A stretch of DNA of 64,000 nucleotides from Bacteroidales bacterium. GTDB taxonomy: Bacteria > Bacteroidota > Bacteroidia > Bacteroidales > UBA932. The notes beneath the pieces are model-generated. The model ran no database searches. It saw nothing but the letters and a program-made list of their open reading frames with translations, and was not told the DNA's origin. The position numbers and the translations under genes are program-made. Shown here in pieces: positions 27,419-37,200 of the stretch. Within the stretch, counting starts at the first letter, position 1. The number at the start of each line of letters is the position of its first letter. The stretch covers positions 1-64,000 of the forward strand of contig JAFRPH010000021.1 in NCBI GenBank assembly GCA_017429205.1, in the 5' to 3' direction.

Positions 27419-28951
27419 TTACTTTACGACGATTTCAGTATGGTCGTTCTTGGTCACGGTGAGGGCGTCCTTCTGCGCCGCCGTCACGTAGATCTTCGCG
27501 AGGGAGGATTCGTTCCGGGACCAGGAGGAGTTGCTCACGCGGCGGGTGTTGAGGGTGGTCAGGGCCGGGCAGCCGGTCACGTCCACGCTCTCCAGGGAAT
27601 CCTCGTAGCCGTAGCCGATGTAGGAGGACGCGCCGCTGAAGTCGATGGAAGTCACCTGGGTCCCCTTGAACACGACATCCTTCGCGGCGCAATAGCCGTA
27701 ACCGGTGCTGCGGCAGGAGAGGGTGGCGACAGGGCGGTCGCCGAGGTTCACCTCCTGCAGGTAGCGGTCGTTCTGCAGGGTCAGTTCCGTCAGGGCCGGG
27801 AAGGCGCTGACATCCACCTTCAGGACCGAGCAGGAGGCGACGGTGAGGGAAGCGAGTTTCGGGAACTGCTCCAGGCCTTCGATGGACTCGATGGGGGTGA
27901 GGCTGTAGGACTGGCTCGTGGAACCGAGGGTGAGGGAAGTGGCGGTGAGGCCGGCCTCCAGGATCTCGCTCTTGCCGGTGGTCGGGTCCGCCAGGATCCA
28001 GCCGTTGTTTTCCAGCGTGGAAGCCAGGTTGGCGTCCGGGATGGTCGCGAAGACCGGGTTCGGGTTCTGCTGCTTGATATACACCCGGCCGCAGTTCACG
28101 CGGTCCGTCAGGAAGTTGACGGTGGCGGCGCGGGAGCCTCCGCAGGCGTCGGCGTGCAGCGCGACGGTGCGGGTCTTCAGGCCGGTTTCGTCCATTTCCT
28201 TCTCCTGGGCGGAAGTCTCGGTGAGCCAGGCGGGGAGGGAGTAGGAGATGTCCACGTTGCTGCGGATGTTCAGGGTGAGGTCCAGCGCCTCGAGCCCCTT
28301 GATGATGCTGCTCCCTTCCTCGACGAAGGCGGTGTCGCGCTGGGCCTGGGTGACGGACACCTCGGCCTTGTCGGCGATGCCGACGGCGCTGATGACAATC
28401 TTTCCCTCCCGGGCCTTGAACTCGGAGGAACGCTTGGAATCGAAGGCGAAGATCTTCTTGCCGAAGGCTTCGGAAACGTCACCCGCGACGATCCAGTCGG
28501 GAACGTCGATATGGAATCCGTCCACGTTGGATTTCACCGCGACGGTGAAGTGGGAGGCATCGGCCGGAAGGCTCATCGTGTCTTCCCCGTCCAGGTTGAT
28601 GACGAAGGTCGGGTTGGAGGTCACCTCGAGCGCCTTGACGGCGCTGCCGGCGAATACCTTGAACCGGGCGGTGCGGACCTTCTCCCCGGGGTTCGGGGCG
28701 ACGGTCAGGCGGAGCGGCTGTCCGGAGTTGCCGGACTCGGCGGCGAGGGTGACCCAGTCGCAGAGGCCGGAGACCCGCCAGGGCTCGGAGGAGGTGACGT
28801 TCACGGAGAACTCACCGCCTTCCGGACCGGCTGTGATGGTCAGCTCGGACAGGTCCACGGAACTGTCGTCCACGAGCTGCGGCTGCTCTTTCTCGCCGCA
28901 GCCGGCAAGGACCAGCGCGGCGGCTGCAAAGAGTGTGATATACTTTTTCAT
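27419..28951 (-). CDS. BACON-domain lipoprotein with leucine-rich-like C-terminus
   Basis: This 510-residue lipoprotein (lipobox VLAGCG) has N-terminal BACON-like domains: the first at about residues 35-115, with WRVSGLCDWVTLAAESGNSG, and two more diverged copies to about residue 300. The C-terminal part (about 305-510) shows leucine-rich-like segments such as SLTVASCSVLKVDVSAFPAL, AFPALTELTLQNDRYL, VTSIDFSGASS and SLESVDVTGCPALTTLNTRR. Neither part has an enzyme motif. BACON domains are often found on surface glycan-binding or glycosidase proteins. Position in the PUL suggests binding of the glycoprotein substrate. I do not recognise a specific characterised homologue. Confidence 0.75.
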   Translation of the reverse strand: MKKYITLFAAAALVLAGCGEKEQPQLVDDSSVDLSELTITAGPEGGEFSVNVTSSEPWRVSGLCDWVTLAAESGNSGQPLRLTVAPNPGEKVRTARFKVFAGSAVKALEVTSNPTFVINLDGEDTMSLPADASHFTVAVKSNVDGFHIDVPDWIVAGDVSEAFGKKIFAFDSKRSSEFKAREGKIVISAVGIADKAEVSVTQAQRDTAFVEEGSSIIKGLEALDLTLNIRSNVDISYSLPAWLTETSAQEKEMDETGLKTRTVALHADACGGSRAATVNFLTDRVNCGRVYIKQQNPNPVFATIPDANLASTLENNGWILADPTTGKSEILEAGLTATSLTLGSTSQSYSLTPIESIEGLEQFPKLASLTVASCSVLKVDVSAFPALTELTLQNDRYLQEVNLGDRPVATLSCRSTGYGYCAAKDVVFKGTQVTSIDFSGASSYIGYGYEDSLESVDVTGCPALTTLNTRRVSNSSWSRNESSLAKIYVTAAQKDALTVTKNDHTEIVVK

Positions 28952-28955
28952 GGCA

Positions 28956-30365
28956 TTACCAGGTTATGGGTTTGGTCTCGAGGGACTTGGTCTCGGGATA
29001 GTAGTACGCGGGCTTCTTGAGCGGGGAGCCGAGGACGGCCTGGGACAGGATGTTCATCGCATCCCAGTCGGACTTGCGGCCCTGCGAATTCCACAGGGAG
29101 AAGGTCATCCAGAAGCCATAGTCGGAGTTCACGAAGTTCTGGGCCTCGGACGCGGTCGGGAAGTACCAGCCCTGGGCGAACTCGGTGGACTGGTAGGAGC
29201 AAGTGGCGAGGCTGGCTCTCCCGTAGGGGACGGCCCGGCGGCCGTAGTCGCCGTTGAAGATGTCCATATAGTCGGCCGGGTCCACGCCGTCCACGGGGGC
29301 GTTGCCCCGGGCGCTTCCGACCTGGTAGGAGACCATCTCCTTGTCAGGCAGGGCCTTCTTGGTCTCGAAGTACAGGCGGTTCCCCTGGGTGGTGGAGCGC
29401 TGGGCGAACAACGGGTTCGAGAGGTCCGGGCTGTTGGAATACTCGTCGTCGTAGTTGACCCCGTCGAAACCGTAGCCGTTCACGATGGCGGCCACCTTCT
29501 GGGCGAAGTCGCGGCAGCCCGCGTCGCTGAGCTGGGCGAGGCCGGATTCGTCGTGGTTCCCCAGGATGCTGATGATCACCTTGATGCCGCGCTCGCGCAG
29601 CGGGCGGACCACCTCGTCGTAGTGGTCCAGGATGTACTGGCACTGCGGGTTGGAGAACACATAGACCTCGCCGGTCTCCTTGTTGTAATTGATGTTGTAG
29701 GCGAAGAACACCACGTAGTCGGTGAGCAGGCGCCCGTCCTCGGTCTCGAACTGGAGCATGTTCAGCGGGTTGGTGTTGTTCACCTCGATCCAGTTGATGA
29801 TCTTCTTCTCACCCTCCTTCCGGATGACGGAAGACTGCCAGGACATGTTCTTCACGAGGTACACGAGGTGGCTCTCGTCTTCGGACACCTTCACGCCGTC
29901 GGTGGTGGTGACGGCCTTCAGGGGAAGCACGTAGGTGGCTTCCTCCTTGTCATCGAACGGGTCCAGGGTGAGGTCCAGGGCGTAGGAAACCTTCTCGTCC
30001 GGAGCGACGACGATCTTGCCGCCGTTCTGGAGGGAGACCTTGGATTCGGGGTAGGCCCGGAAGGAAGTGCCGTGCGCCTGGTTGTAGGCGTCGACATAGG
30101 CCGCATCGTACTGGACGGTCACGTCCACGCCCTTTTTCGGGGCGCGGCCCAGGGTGTAGACGATTTCCGTGGCGATGGGCTCGGAGCGCATCTCCACGAC
30201 GTTCTCCACCCGGTTGGTGGAGGCGTCCCGGAGGCTGGTGACGAGGCTGGTCACATTGGCATAGGCGCCCTCGTCGACCTTGTCGACGACGATGGTCTCG
30301 TTGCAGGCGGAGAGGCCCAGGACTGCAAGGACGGACGCTGCGATATAAGTGTTGATCTTTTTCAT
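28956..30365 (-). CDS. GH18 endo-beta-N-acetylglucosaminidase with N-terminal DUF1735-like domain
   Basis: This 469-residue lipoprotein (lipobox LSAC) has an N-terminal DUF1735-like beta-sandwich (about residues 40-170) and a GH18 TIM barrel (about 190-465). The architecture recalls the GH18 endoglycosidases of Bacteroides high-mannose N-glycan PULs. The active-site strand reads FDGVNYDDEYS, giving Asp301, Asn304, Asp306 and Glu308. The catalytic Glu and the assisting Asp are present, but the middle Asp of the DxxDxDxE motif is Asn. It should cut between the two core GlcNAc residues of N-glycans at the cell surface, releasing them for the SusC/SusD pair. Activity is likely but should be tested because of the Asn. 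Confidence 0.85.
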   Translation of the reverse strand: MKKINTYIAASVLAVLGLSACNETIVVDKVDEGAYANVTSLVTSLRDASTNRVENVVEMRSEPIATEIVYTLGRAPKKGVDVTVQYDAAYVDAYNQAHGTSFRAYPESKVSLQNGGKIVVAPDEKVSYALDLTLDPFDDKEEATYVLPLKAVTTTDGVKVSEDESHLVYLVKNMSWQSSVIRKEGEKKIINWIEVNNTNPLNMLQFETEDGRLLTDYVVFFAYNINYNKETGEVYVFSNPQCQYILDHYDEVVRPLRERGIKVIISILGNHDESGLAQLSDAGCRDFAQKVAAIVNGYGFDGVNYDDEYSNSPDLSNPLFAQRSTTQGNRLYFETKKALPDKEMVSYQVGSARGNAPVDGVDPADYMDIFNGDYGRRAVPYGRASLATCSYQSTEFAQGWYFPTASEAQNFVNSDYGFWMTFSLWNSQGRKSDWDAMNILSQAVLGSPLKKPAYYYPETKSLETKPITW

Positions 30366-30377
30366 AATCGTCAGGCA

Positions 30378-31553
30378 TTAGTCGGCCTCGGGCAGGGAAA
30401 CCTTGGGCCACTTGGTCGGATTGTCCAGCGTGAGGTCGTTCCCGTTCGGGGAGGAGTCCTTGAGCGTGGTGCCGGCGCCGTCGTCCATCTTCCAGTAGGC
30501 GACGAGTCCGTCGGCGTCCGGGGAGACCGTGTAGAAGTGGGTGTCGGCGTTGATCTCTTCAGCGCTCAGGCAGTGGTCCCAGATACGGACCTCGGCCATC
30601 TCGCCGTCGAGATAACGGTCGCCGGCATAGGAGTATCCCAGCCAGAAGTAGCGGCCGGAAGTCTCGCCCTTGTCGGAGCCGTAGGCGCCCCAGGTGACGC
30701 TGCTGCGGCCGGAATTGGCCCCGTCCAGCACCTTCCTGCCGTTGAAATAGACCGTGGTCTTCCCGTTGTCGAACACGCAGGCGATGTGGGTCCACTGGCC
30801 GAGGGTCAGGGTCATGTTGGAGTTCGTCTGGTTGGAGGAAGAGGCGATCTGCAGCTGGGTGTCGGGCACGCCCGCGTCACCGATGCGGAGGAGGTAATGT
30901 CCTTCCACGCCCATCACGGTGGAAATCAGGCGTCCGGCCATATTCTGGCGGACGAGGGCCTCGGCCGTGAACTGGGTCATGTTCGTGAATTTGGCGGGCG
31001 TCTTCCAAGCGGAGGCGCCGGCGCGGTTCTCGGTCATGTTGCACACGACGTTGATGAGGGCGGCTCCCTTGAAGACATAATAGACGACCGTCTTGGAACG
31101 GACGATCCCGATCTGGTCCACGTTCTTCAGGGCGATCGGCATCACATAGGTGAGGTTGCGGTTCAGGGCGTCCATCCCGCTGAACACGACGGTGGCGTCC
31201 GTGGAGGCGTTGGACCCCTTCTTGAGGGTCACTTCCGGATTCTCGATGGCGCACATCGTGAGCGGGAGGGCGACGACGTCAGGGGCCATATAGATGGTCC
31301 GGTAGGTGGAGACCAGGGACGTATCCGCGACGAACACGCCCGTGATGTCCTCGTCCGCCTGCAGGGCGGTGCCGAGGTTGAGGGTGCGGACGATGCTGCC
31401 GAGACCCGGCTTCACGAGGATTTCCTCGGAGAGCTCCTGGGTGTTGATATACAGTTTGTTGTCGAAATGATGCGCATCCAGCTTTTCCTTCTGGGTCTGG
31501 CAGGAGACGAGGGCCAGGAGAGCGGCTGCGCCGTAAATGATCTTCTTTTTCAT
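30378..31553 (-). CDS. DUF1735 / LamG-domain surface lipoprotein
   Basis: This 391-residue lipoprotein starts at the ATG at 31553 (the frame is open further upstream but only this start gives a lipoprotein signal, with lipobox LVSC). Residues about 25-170 look like a DUF1735 domain. Residues about 175-385 form a LamG/concanavalin-like sandwich, with LGQWTHIACVFDNGKTTVYF, GEMAEVRIWDHCLS and GLVAYWKMDDGAG. No catalytic residues are recognisable. It is 8 bases after the degenerate GH18-like gene and 12 before GH18. Related proteins in N-glycan PULs act as surface glycan-binding proteins. A similar gene is at 51703-52944. Confidence 0.83.
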   Translation of the reverse strand: MKKKIIYGAAALLALVSCQTQKEKLDAHHFDNKLYINTQELSEEILVKPGLGSIVRTLNLGTALQADEDITGVFVADTSLVSTYRTIYMAPDVVALPLTMCAIENPEVTLKKGSNASTDATVVFSGMDALNRNLTYVMPIALKNVDQIGIVRSKTVVYYVFKGAALINVVCNMTENRAGASAWKTPAKFTNMTQFTAEALVRQNMAGRLISTVMGVEGHYLLRIGDAGVPDTQLQIASSSNQTNSNMTLTLGQWTHIACVFDNGKTTVYFNGRKVLDGANSGRSSVTWGAYGSDKGETSGRYFWLGYSYAGDRYLDGEMAEVRIWDHCLSAEEINADTHFYTVSPDADGLVAYWKMDDGAGTTLKDSSPNGNDLTLDNPTKWPKVSLPEAD

Positions 31554-31561
31554 ATCCAAGC

Positions 31562-32656
31562 TTATTTGACCGGTGAAGGATTCATCAGGGCGATGGCCGT
31601 GCCGATTTCCCGGTACACGTCCTGGATGTTGTAATAGTCGAACTGGGCGTGGTTGACCGAGATTCCCTTCTTGCCGATGCCCTCGGCGGGCGTGACGGCC
31701 CACAGGGCGGCGCCGGCGATGGCGGAGATGCCGCCGGAGAAGGAGCCGTCGGTCGCGGCCTCGTCCGTCACGTCCAGGGCGGTCACCCCGATGACGAACT
31801 TGTCGGCGGGGACGCCTTTCCCGAGGACGTTGGTGATGCGCTCGTTGAAACCCTGGACGGTCTGGATGCTTTCACAGGGCAGGATGATGTACTGCGCCTG
31901 GTCCAGGACCGCAGTCTCCGTGAGGACGTTCTTCGGATTCCCTTCGAAGAAGAGGACCTTGCCGGCCGCCCATTCGGTGACGGGCTTGAAGAAGGCGTCG
32001 TAGCGGGCCTGGAAGCCGGGCTGCTGGTCGGGCCAGATGGTGGCGGGGTTCTTGCCGGTGAACACGGCGTTCACGCCGTCATAGCCGTATTTGTCGGCCA
32101 CGGCGAGCGCCGCCTCCGTCTTCTCGCCGGCGAAGGCGATGAAACGGTCCTGGTCGTCCACGCCGCGGGTGTCGGCGTCGAACTCGGCTTTCCGGCTTTC
32201 CTTCTCCTCGTCGGAGAGGGCGTCCCATTCCGCCTGCTTCTTCTCGGCCTCGTCCGCGAGGAGGGTCTCCCACGCTTTGACGATGGCGTCGAAGCTCACG
32301 TTCATCAGGGTCTTGACAGCCTTTTCCTCCCGGATGGACGCCATTTCGGCGATGACGGACTCGGAAAGGTTGTCCGGATTGTTCAGGATGACGAAGTCCA
32401 CGCTGTCGGGCAGGCAGTCCAGGTGGTCGGCGCGGCCGGCGGGGACGGTCTGCTTGTTGTCGTACTTCGCGATCAGGACCCGGTGCTCGGAAGCCCGGTA
32501 GTCGCGGAGGGACTCCATATACTGGGCGTAGAGCGCGGGATTCTTGTCCTTCAAGGTCGGGTAGACCACGTCCACCGGCTCCTGGAGGGTCCATTTGCTG
32601 CACCCCGCGATGGCGAGGCAGGCAGCGGCGATGGCGATATGCTTGATTCCTTTCAT
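31562..32656 (-). CDS. Degenerate GH18-like lipoprotein (probable glycan-binding protein)
   Basis: This 364-residue lipoprotein (lipobox IAGCS) follows the GH18 fold pattern: conserved spacing from HRVLIAKYDNK through VDFVILNNPDN to the strand YGYDGVNAVFTGK. At the catalytic strand the motif is Asp193-Gly-Val-Asn-Ala-Val-Phe-Thr200, so both the assisting Asp and the catalytic Glu are gone. It should bind but not cleave glycan. A highly charged insert (about residues 133-170, rich in Glu and Lys) is likely a long helix. GH18-like non-catalytic proteins are known as surface glycan-binding proteins in N-glycan PULs. It follows susD by 3 bases. Confidence 0.75.
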   Translation of the reverse strand: MKGIKHIAIAAACLAIAGCSKWTLQEPVDVVYPTLKDKNPALYAQYMESLRDYRASEHRVLIAKYDNKQTVPAGRADHLDCLPDSVDFVILNNPDNLSESVIAEMASIREEKAVKTLMNVSFDAIVKAWETLLADEAEKKQAEWDALSDEEKESRKAEFDADTRGVDDQDRFIAFAGEKTEAALAVADKYGYDGVNAVFTGKNPATIWPDQQPGFQARYDAFFKPVTEWAAGKVLFFEGNPKNVLTETAVLDQAQYIILPCESIQTVQGFNERITNVLGKGVPADKFVIGVTALDVTDEAATDGSFSGGISAIAGAALWAVTPAEGIGKKGISVNHAQFDYYNIQDVYREIGTAIALMNPSPVK

Positions 32657-32659
32657 GGC

Positions 32660-34258
32660 TTATTTGTTCTTGCAGTCAAACCAGAGACGGGTGGTCCAGT
32701 TGTCTTCGCCGCCCAGGTACTTGGCGATGGCCTCGTCGAGGTTCTCCGCGTTGGAGGTCCGCTCTTCCTGCGGGTAAGGCATCCGGGACGGACCGCTGTT
32801 GGGAACGCGTCCGAGGGACTTGTTGCCGGCGTCGGTGGCCGGGAGGATGTGCGGATAGCCGGTGCGGCGGATGTCGGCCCAGGACTCGTTGCCCAGGGGG
32901 AAGTTCGCGATCCACTTCTGGATCATGATCCGCTCCTGCTTCTGCTCGGTGGAGGCGCCTTCGTCCCACGCGACGGCGAGGGTGGTGAGGGCGTTGTTGT
33001 AGGAGTTGGTGCCGGCCGGGTCGACGTAGGTGCCCGGGACGGAGGAGGCGTCGGCGAGATAGGCGTCGGCCCCGGTCACGCCCCACTGCTCGAAGGAGAG
33101 GCGGACGCCCTGCTCATAGAACTCCTTGGCGCTGCCGCCCATGTTCCAGCCGAACACGGCGGCGGCTTCGGCCTTCAGGAAGGCGGACTCGGCCGGGCTC
33201 ATCAGCACGAGCGGGCTGTTGTACCGGTCGATCTTGATGCCGGAATACCGGTGGCCCACGGAAGCGTGGTTCGGGATGATGATGCCGTGGCGGAGGCCGG
33301 CGTAATCCAGGCCTTCGAACTCACACCGGGTGAAGTAGGCTTCCCGGCGCGGGTCGTTGTAGCCGTTCATATACAGGATGATGTCCGCGGCGGCGTGGGA
33401 GTCGCCGGTGGTGATGCAGGCGGTTCCGTCGGCGTGGGTGGACACGCGGTTGTAGTTCACGGCCACGTACAGCGGATTGCCGTCGTTCCCGAAGGCGGTG
33501 AGCTGGGCGATGTCGTCCGCGGAAGCCATCGTGCCGATCTCGTGGAGGGCGGCTTCCTCGGCCTTCTGCTGCGCGTAGGCGGGGTCGGCGTAGCTCATGC
33601 GCATCGCCAGGCGCAGTTTCAGGGAATTGGCGTAACGGCACCATTTCTCCACGTTTCCGCCGAAGATGACGTCGGAGGAGGCGGTGAAGTTGTTGGTCCG
33701 GTTCTCGGTCAGGACAGCGATGGCGGCGTCGAGTTCCTCCATCATCGTCTTGTAGGCCATCTCCTGGGAGTCGAACGGAACCTGGAGGGCGCCGTCCTCC
33801 CCGATCTGGGAGTAAGGCATCGGACCGTAGGTGTCGGCGATGCGGTGCATGCCCGCGACCTTGATGATGTCGCCCACCGCGAGGATGGTCGGGTCGGAGG
33901 TCACCTGGGCGAGCTGCCGCAGGTTCGGATAGATGCGCTTGGGGAAGTCCTCCATCAGGACCTTCGTCCAGTTGTTCTGGGCGTTGAAATTGCCGATGGT
34001 ATAGTTGAAACCGGCGTTCGCGTCGGCGAGGTAGCCGGCCATCGGACCGCCCAGCAGGCACTCGGTGAACTGGGTCGTGTTGACATCCAGGGCGATGATG
34101 CCGTCGGCGAGGCCGATGAGCGAGGACCGGGTGCTGTAGCCGTCGCGCTGGAGCTCCTCGGAGGAGGCGCCGAAGCGGTCGGTGTTGTACTCTTCGAACC
34201 GGGCGGTGCAGCCTGCGGCGGCCAGGAGAATCAGGGAATAAGTGAGAATCTTTTTCAT
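32660..34258 (-). CDS. SusD/RagB-like substrate-binding lipoprotein (PUL 1)
   Basis: This 532-residue SusD-family protein (SusD-like_2 type) is a surface lipoprotein (lipobox AAAGCT) that caps the SusC channel and captures glycan. Typical segments are the early NTDRFGASSEELQRDGY, the TPR-like helices with MHRIADTYGPMPYSQIG and KWCRYANSLKLRLAMRMSYA, then FLKAEAAAVFGWNMGG and, near the end, NFPLGNESWADIRRTGYP. It follows susC by 13 bases. The closest relative in the window is the SusD at 54099-55679. By operon context it should bind oligosaccharides released from N-glycoproteins by GH18. Confidence 0.93.
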   Translation of the reverse strand: MKKILTYSLILLAAAGCTARFEEYNTDRFGASSEELQRDGYSTRSSLIGLADGIIALDVNTTQFTECLLGGPMAGYLADANAGFNYTIGNFNAQNNWTKVLMEDFPKRIYPNLRQLAQVTSDPTILAVGDIIKVAGMHRIADTYGPMPYSQIGEDGALQVPFDSQEMAYKTMMEELDAAIAVLTENRTNNFTASSDVIFGGNVEKWCRYANSLKLRLAMRMSYADPAYAQQKAEEAALHEIGTMASADDIAQLTAFGNDGNPLYVAVNYNRVSTHADGTACITTGDSHAAADIILYMNGYNDPRREAYFTRCEFEGLDYAGLRHGIIIPNHASVGHRYSGIKIDRYNSPLVLMSPAESAFLKAEAAAVFGWNMGGSAKEFYEQGVRLSFEQWGVTGADAYLADASSVPGTYVDPAGTNSYNNALTTLAVAWDEGASTEQKQERIMIQKWIANFPLGNESWADIRRTGYPHILPATDAGNKSLGRVPNSGPSRMPYPQEERTSNAENLDEAIAKYLGGEDNWTTRLWFDCKNK

Positions 34259-34271
34259 TGCGTGTCCTCCC

Positions 34272-37200
34272 TTAGAAGTTGAGTCGGATATTGAAGCCGA
34301 AGTTGCGGGTGTTCGGCGTCATGAAGTAGTCGATGCCCTGGTAGAAGGTGTTCGTCGCGGAAGCGACGGCCTCGGGATCGAACGGAGCCTTGCAGTAGAT
34401 CATCCACAGGTTGCGGCCCACCAGCTGGAGGGTCAGGTCGAACAGGCCGCCGAGGGACTTGCGCGGGATGGTGTAGCCGAGGGAGGCCTCCTGGAGGCGG
34501 ACATTGGTCGCGGAGTAGGTGTAGAACTGCGGGACCGTGTCGCCGCCGGCGATGGCGGTGAACCACTTGTTGGCGTCGATCAGGTCGTTCCCGTTCACGA
34601 AGACCCCGCCCGCATCCCGGGCGTCGGCGGACTGGGCGGAGACCCCGTACCAGTCGAGCTTGGCCTGCGTGTTGGAATAGACGATGCCGCCCAGGCGGGC
34701 GGAGAAGAGGGCGCCCAGGGTGAAGTTCCCGATGCGGAAGTCGTTCCGCCAGGCCATGTTGGCCTTCGGGAGCACGCTGCCGAGCTTGATCATCTCGTCC
34801 AGGCTGCCCAGGTTCTCGGTGGCGATGCCGCCCTTCTCGTCCACATAGACCATATGGTTGTTGTCGCGCTTGAGGTCGGCCCGGGAATACAGGTCGCCGA
34901 GGGTGCCGCCTTCCGTCAGGTAGAAGCGGGCATTGCCCAGACCGCCCTTCGGGAGGTTGTCGATGTCGATGGCTTCGCCCGTCACCGGGTTCACGGCGTT
35001 GCTCGCCAGGGAGACGATCTTGTTGCGGTTCGTGGAGAAGGTGTAGTTGGTGTTCCAGGAGAAGATCCCCCAGGTGTGGCTGTAGCCGAGGGCCAGCTCC
35101 AAGCCGGTGTTCAGGATGTCACCGGTCTGGATGTAGGCCTTCTCGAAGCCGGAACCGGCGGACAGCTCCACGTCGAAGGTCTGGTCCTTCGTGTGGGTGT
35201 AGTACCAGGTGAGGTCGAGGCTCAGGCCGCTGGCCAGGCGCGCCTGCAGGCCGGCTTCCCAAGAAGCGGTGTATTCCGGCTTGAGGGCGAGCGGGTAGGC
35301 GGCGTTCGTGGCGTAGGACGCGGTGCTCCCGTTGTAGCTGTGCTGCGGGTTCGCGATGAACCGCTCGAAGGCGGTGCCCACGCGGGCGTAGGAGCCGCGC
35401 ACCTTCAGGAGTTCCACGCTCTGCGGAAGGGCCAGGGCCTGGGACAGCACGACGGAGACGCCGGCGGAAGGATAATGGAAGGAGTGCTGGGTGGACAGAG
35501 GGCCGAACAGGGCGGAATCCCAGTCGCGGCGGTCGGTGAGCGTCAGGTAGTACGCACCCTTCCAGCCGATTTCGGCCTGTCCGTAGATGGACTGGACCTG
35601 CTGGTGGGATTCGCTCTGGGACGGGCTCATCTGGCTCTGCTCGAGCATTCCCAGGAAGAACTTGTTGGCGAGCTTGGTGTCGGCGATCGGACCGCCGATG
35701 CCCATCGAATAGAAGTACATATCCTTGACGGAGGCGCCCAGCTGGCCGCTGAGGGACCACTCGCCGAAGCGCTTGTTCGCGGAGAGGAGGGCGTCGCCGT
35801 AGGTCTGCCGGTCCTTCATTTCGGAAGTGCTGTAGAAGCCGTTCAGGGAACCGCCGGTGAGCTGGGTGTTCGTGCTCGCGTAGTTCTTGCTTTCGTCGGT
35901 GATGTTGCTGTTGTCCACGCGGACGCGTCCGGAAGCGGTGAGCCAGTCGGTGATTTCCCAGGAGAGGGTGCCGCCCAGCACGTAGCGCTTGCGGGATTCG
36001 GTGGCGAGGTTGCGGTAGTTGATCCAGTAAGGGTTCTGCATCGTGATGCCGGCGTCGCCCACGGGCCAGTACTGCGTGTAGAGCTTGCGGGCGGAATCCC
36101 AGCGCTCGTACATCCGGATGTCGGCCCATTCGCCGCCGCGCGGGAACAGGTAGGCGCCCACGACCGGGTTGTTGTACAGACCCTGGTTGCGCATATTGCG
36201 GTGGTTCTGGAGGATGTATTCGGCGCTGACGTCCAGCGTCACTTTGTCATTGAAGAACTTGGTGGTGTTGCGGAACTTGGCGTTGTACCGGTTGTAGGCG
36301 GTGTTCGGGACGATGCCCCGGTTGTTCACGGCGGAACCGGAGAGGTACGTCTGGTTCTTGTTGTTGCCGGTGGACAGGCTCACGCTCTCGGTGCCGGTCA
36401 CGCCCCACTGGAAGTAGTCTTTCCGGGGATCGTAGCCGTAGTTGTTGAATTCGCTCAGGGGAAGTCCGTAGCTGCGGACGACGGACCCTTCGGCGGAATT
36501 GTAGTCGCCGGTGCCGTACCGGTTCTGGAACAGCGGGAGGGTAGCGACCTGGGACACTTCCGTGTTGGAGGAGAAGGTGATCTGGGTCTTCTCGGCCGAT
36601 CCTTTCTTGGTGTTCACGACGATGGCGCCGTTCGCGGCGGCGGAGCCGTAGAGGGCGGCCGCGGCCGCGCCGGTCAGGACGGAGATGGACTCGATGTCCT
36701 CCGGGTTGATGTCGGCGATCGGGTCGGTCTGGCCCGTGGAACCGAACTCGGTGGAGGCGTCCATCACGGTGGCGGTCATCGGGATACCGTCGATGACGTA
36801 GATGGCGTTGTTGTTCTTGCTGATGGACTTGACACCGCGCATGACGGCCTTCGTGGCGCCGCCCACACCGGAGGAGGAGGCGTTGAGCACCAGGCCCGCG
36901 ACCTTGCCGCTGAGGGAGTTGACGAAGTTGGCGTCCTTGTTGGAGAGGAGCTCGTCGGCCTTGACTTCCTGCACGTTGTAGGAAAGGGCCTTCTGCTCAC
37001 GACGGATGCCGAGGGCCGTCACGACGGTCCCTTCCAGCATCTCGGTCTCTTCGGCGAGGGTCACATTGAAGACGTTCCGGCCGGCGAGGGCGAGCTCCAC
37101 GGGGCTGTAACCCAGGCTGGAGAATTCCAGGGTGCCGTTCTCGTAGCCGGCGGGCACGGTGAACTCGAAGTTTCCGTCCAGGTCGGTGCTGGCGCCGATG

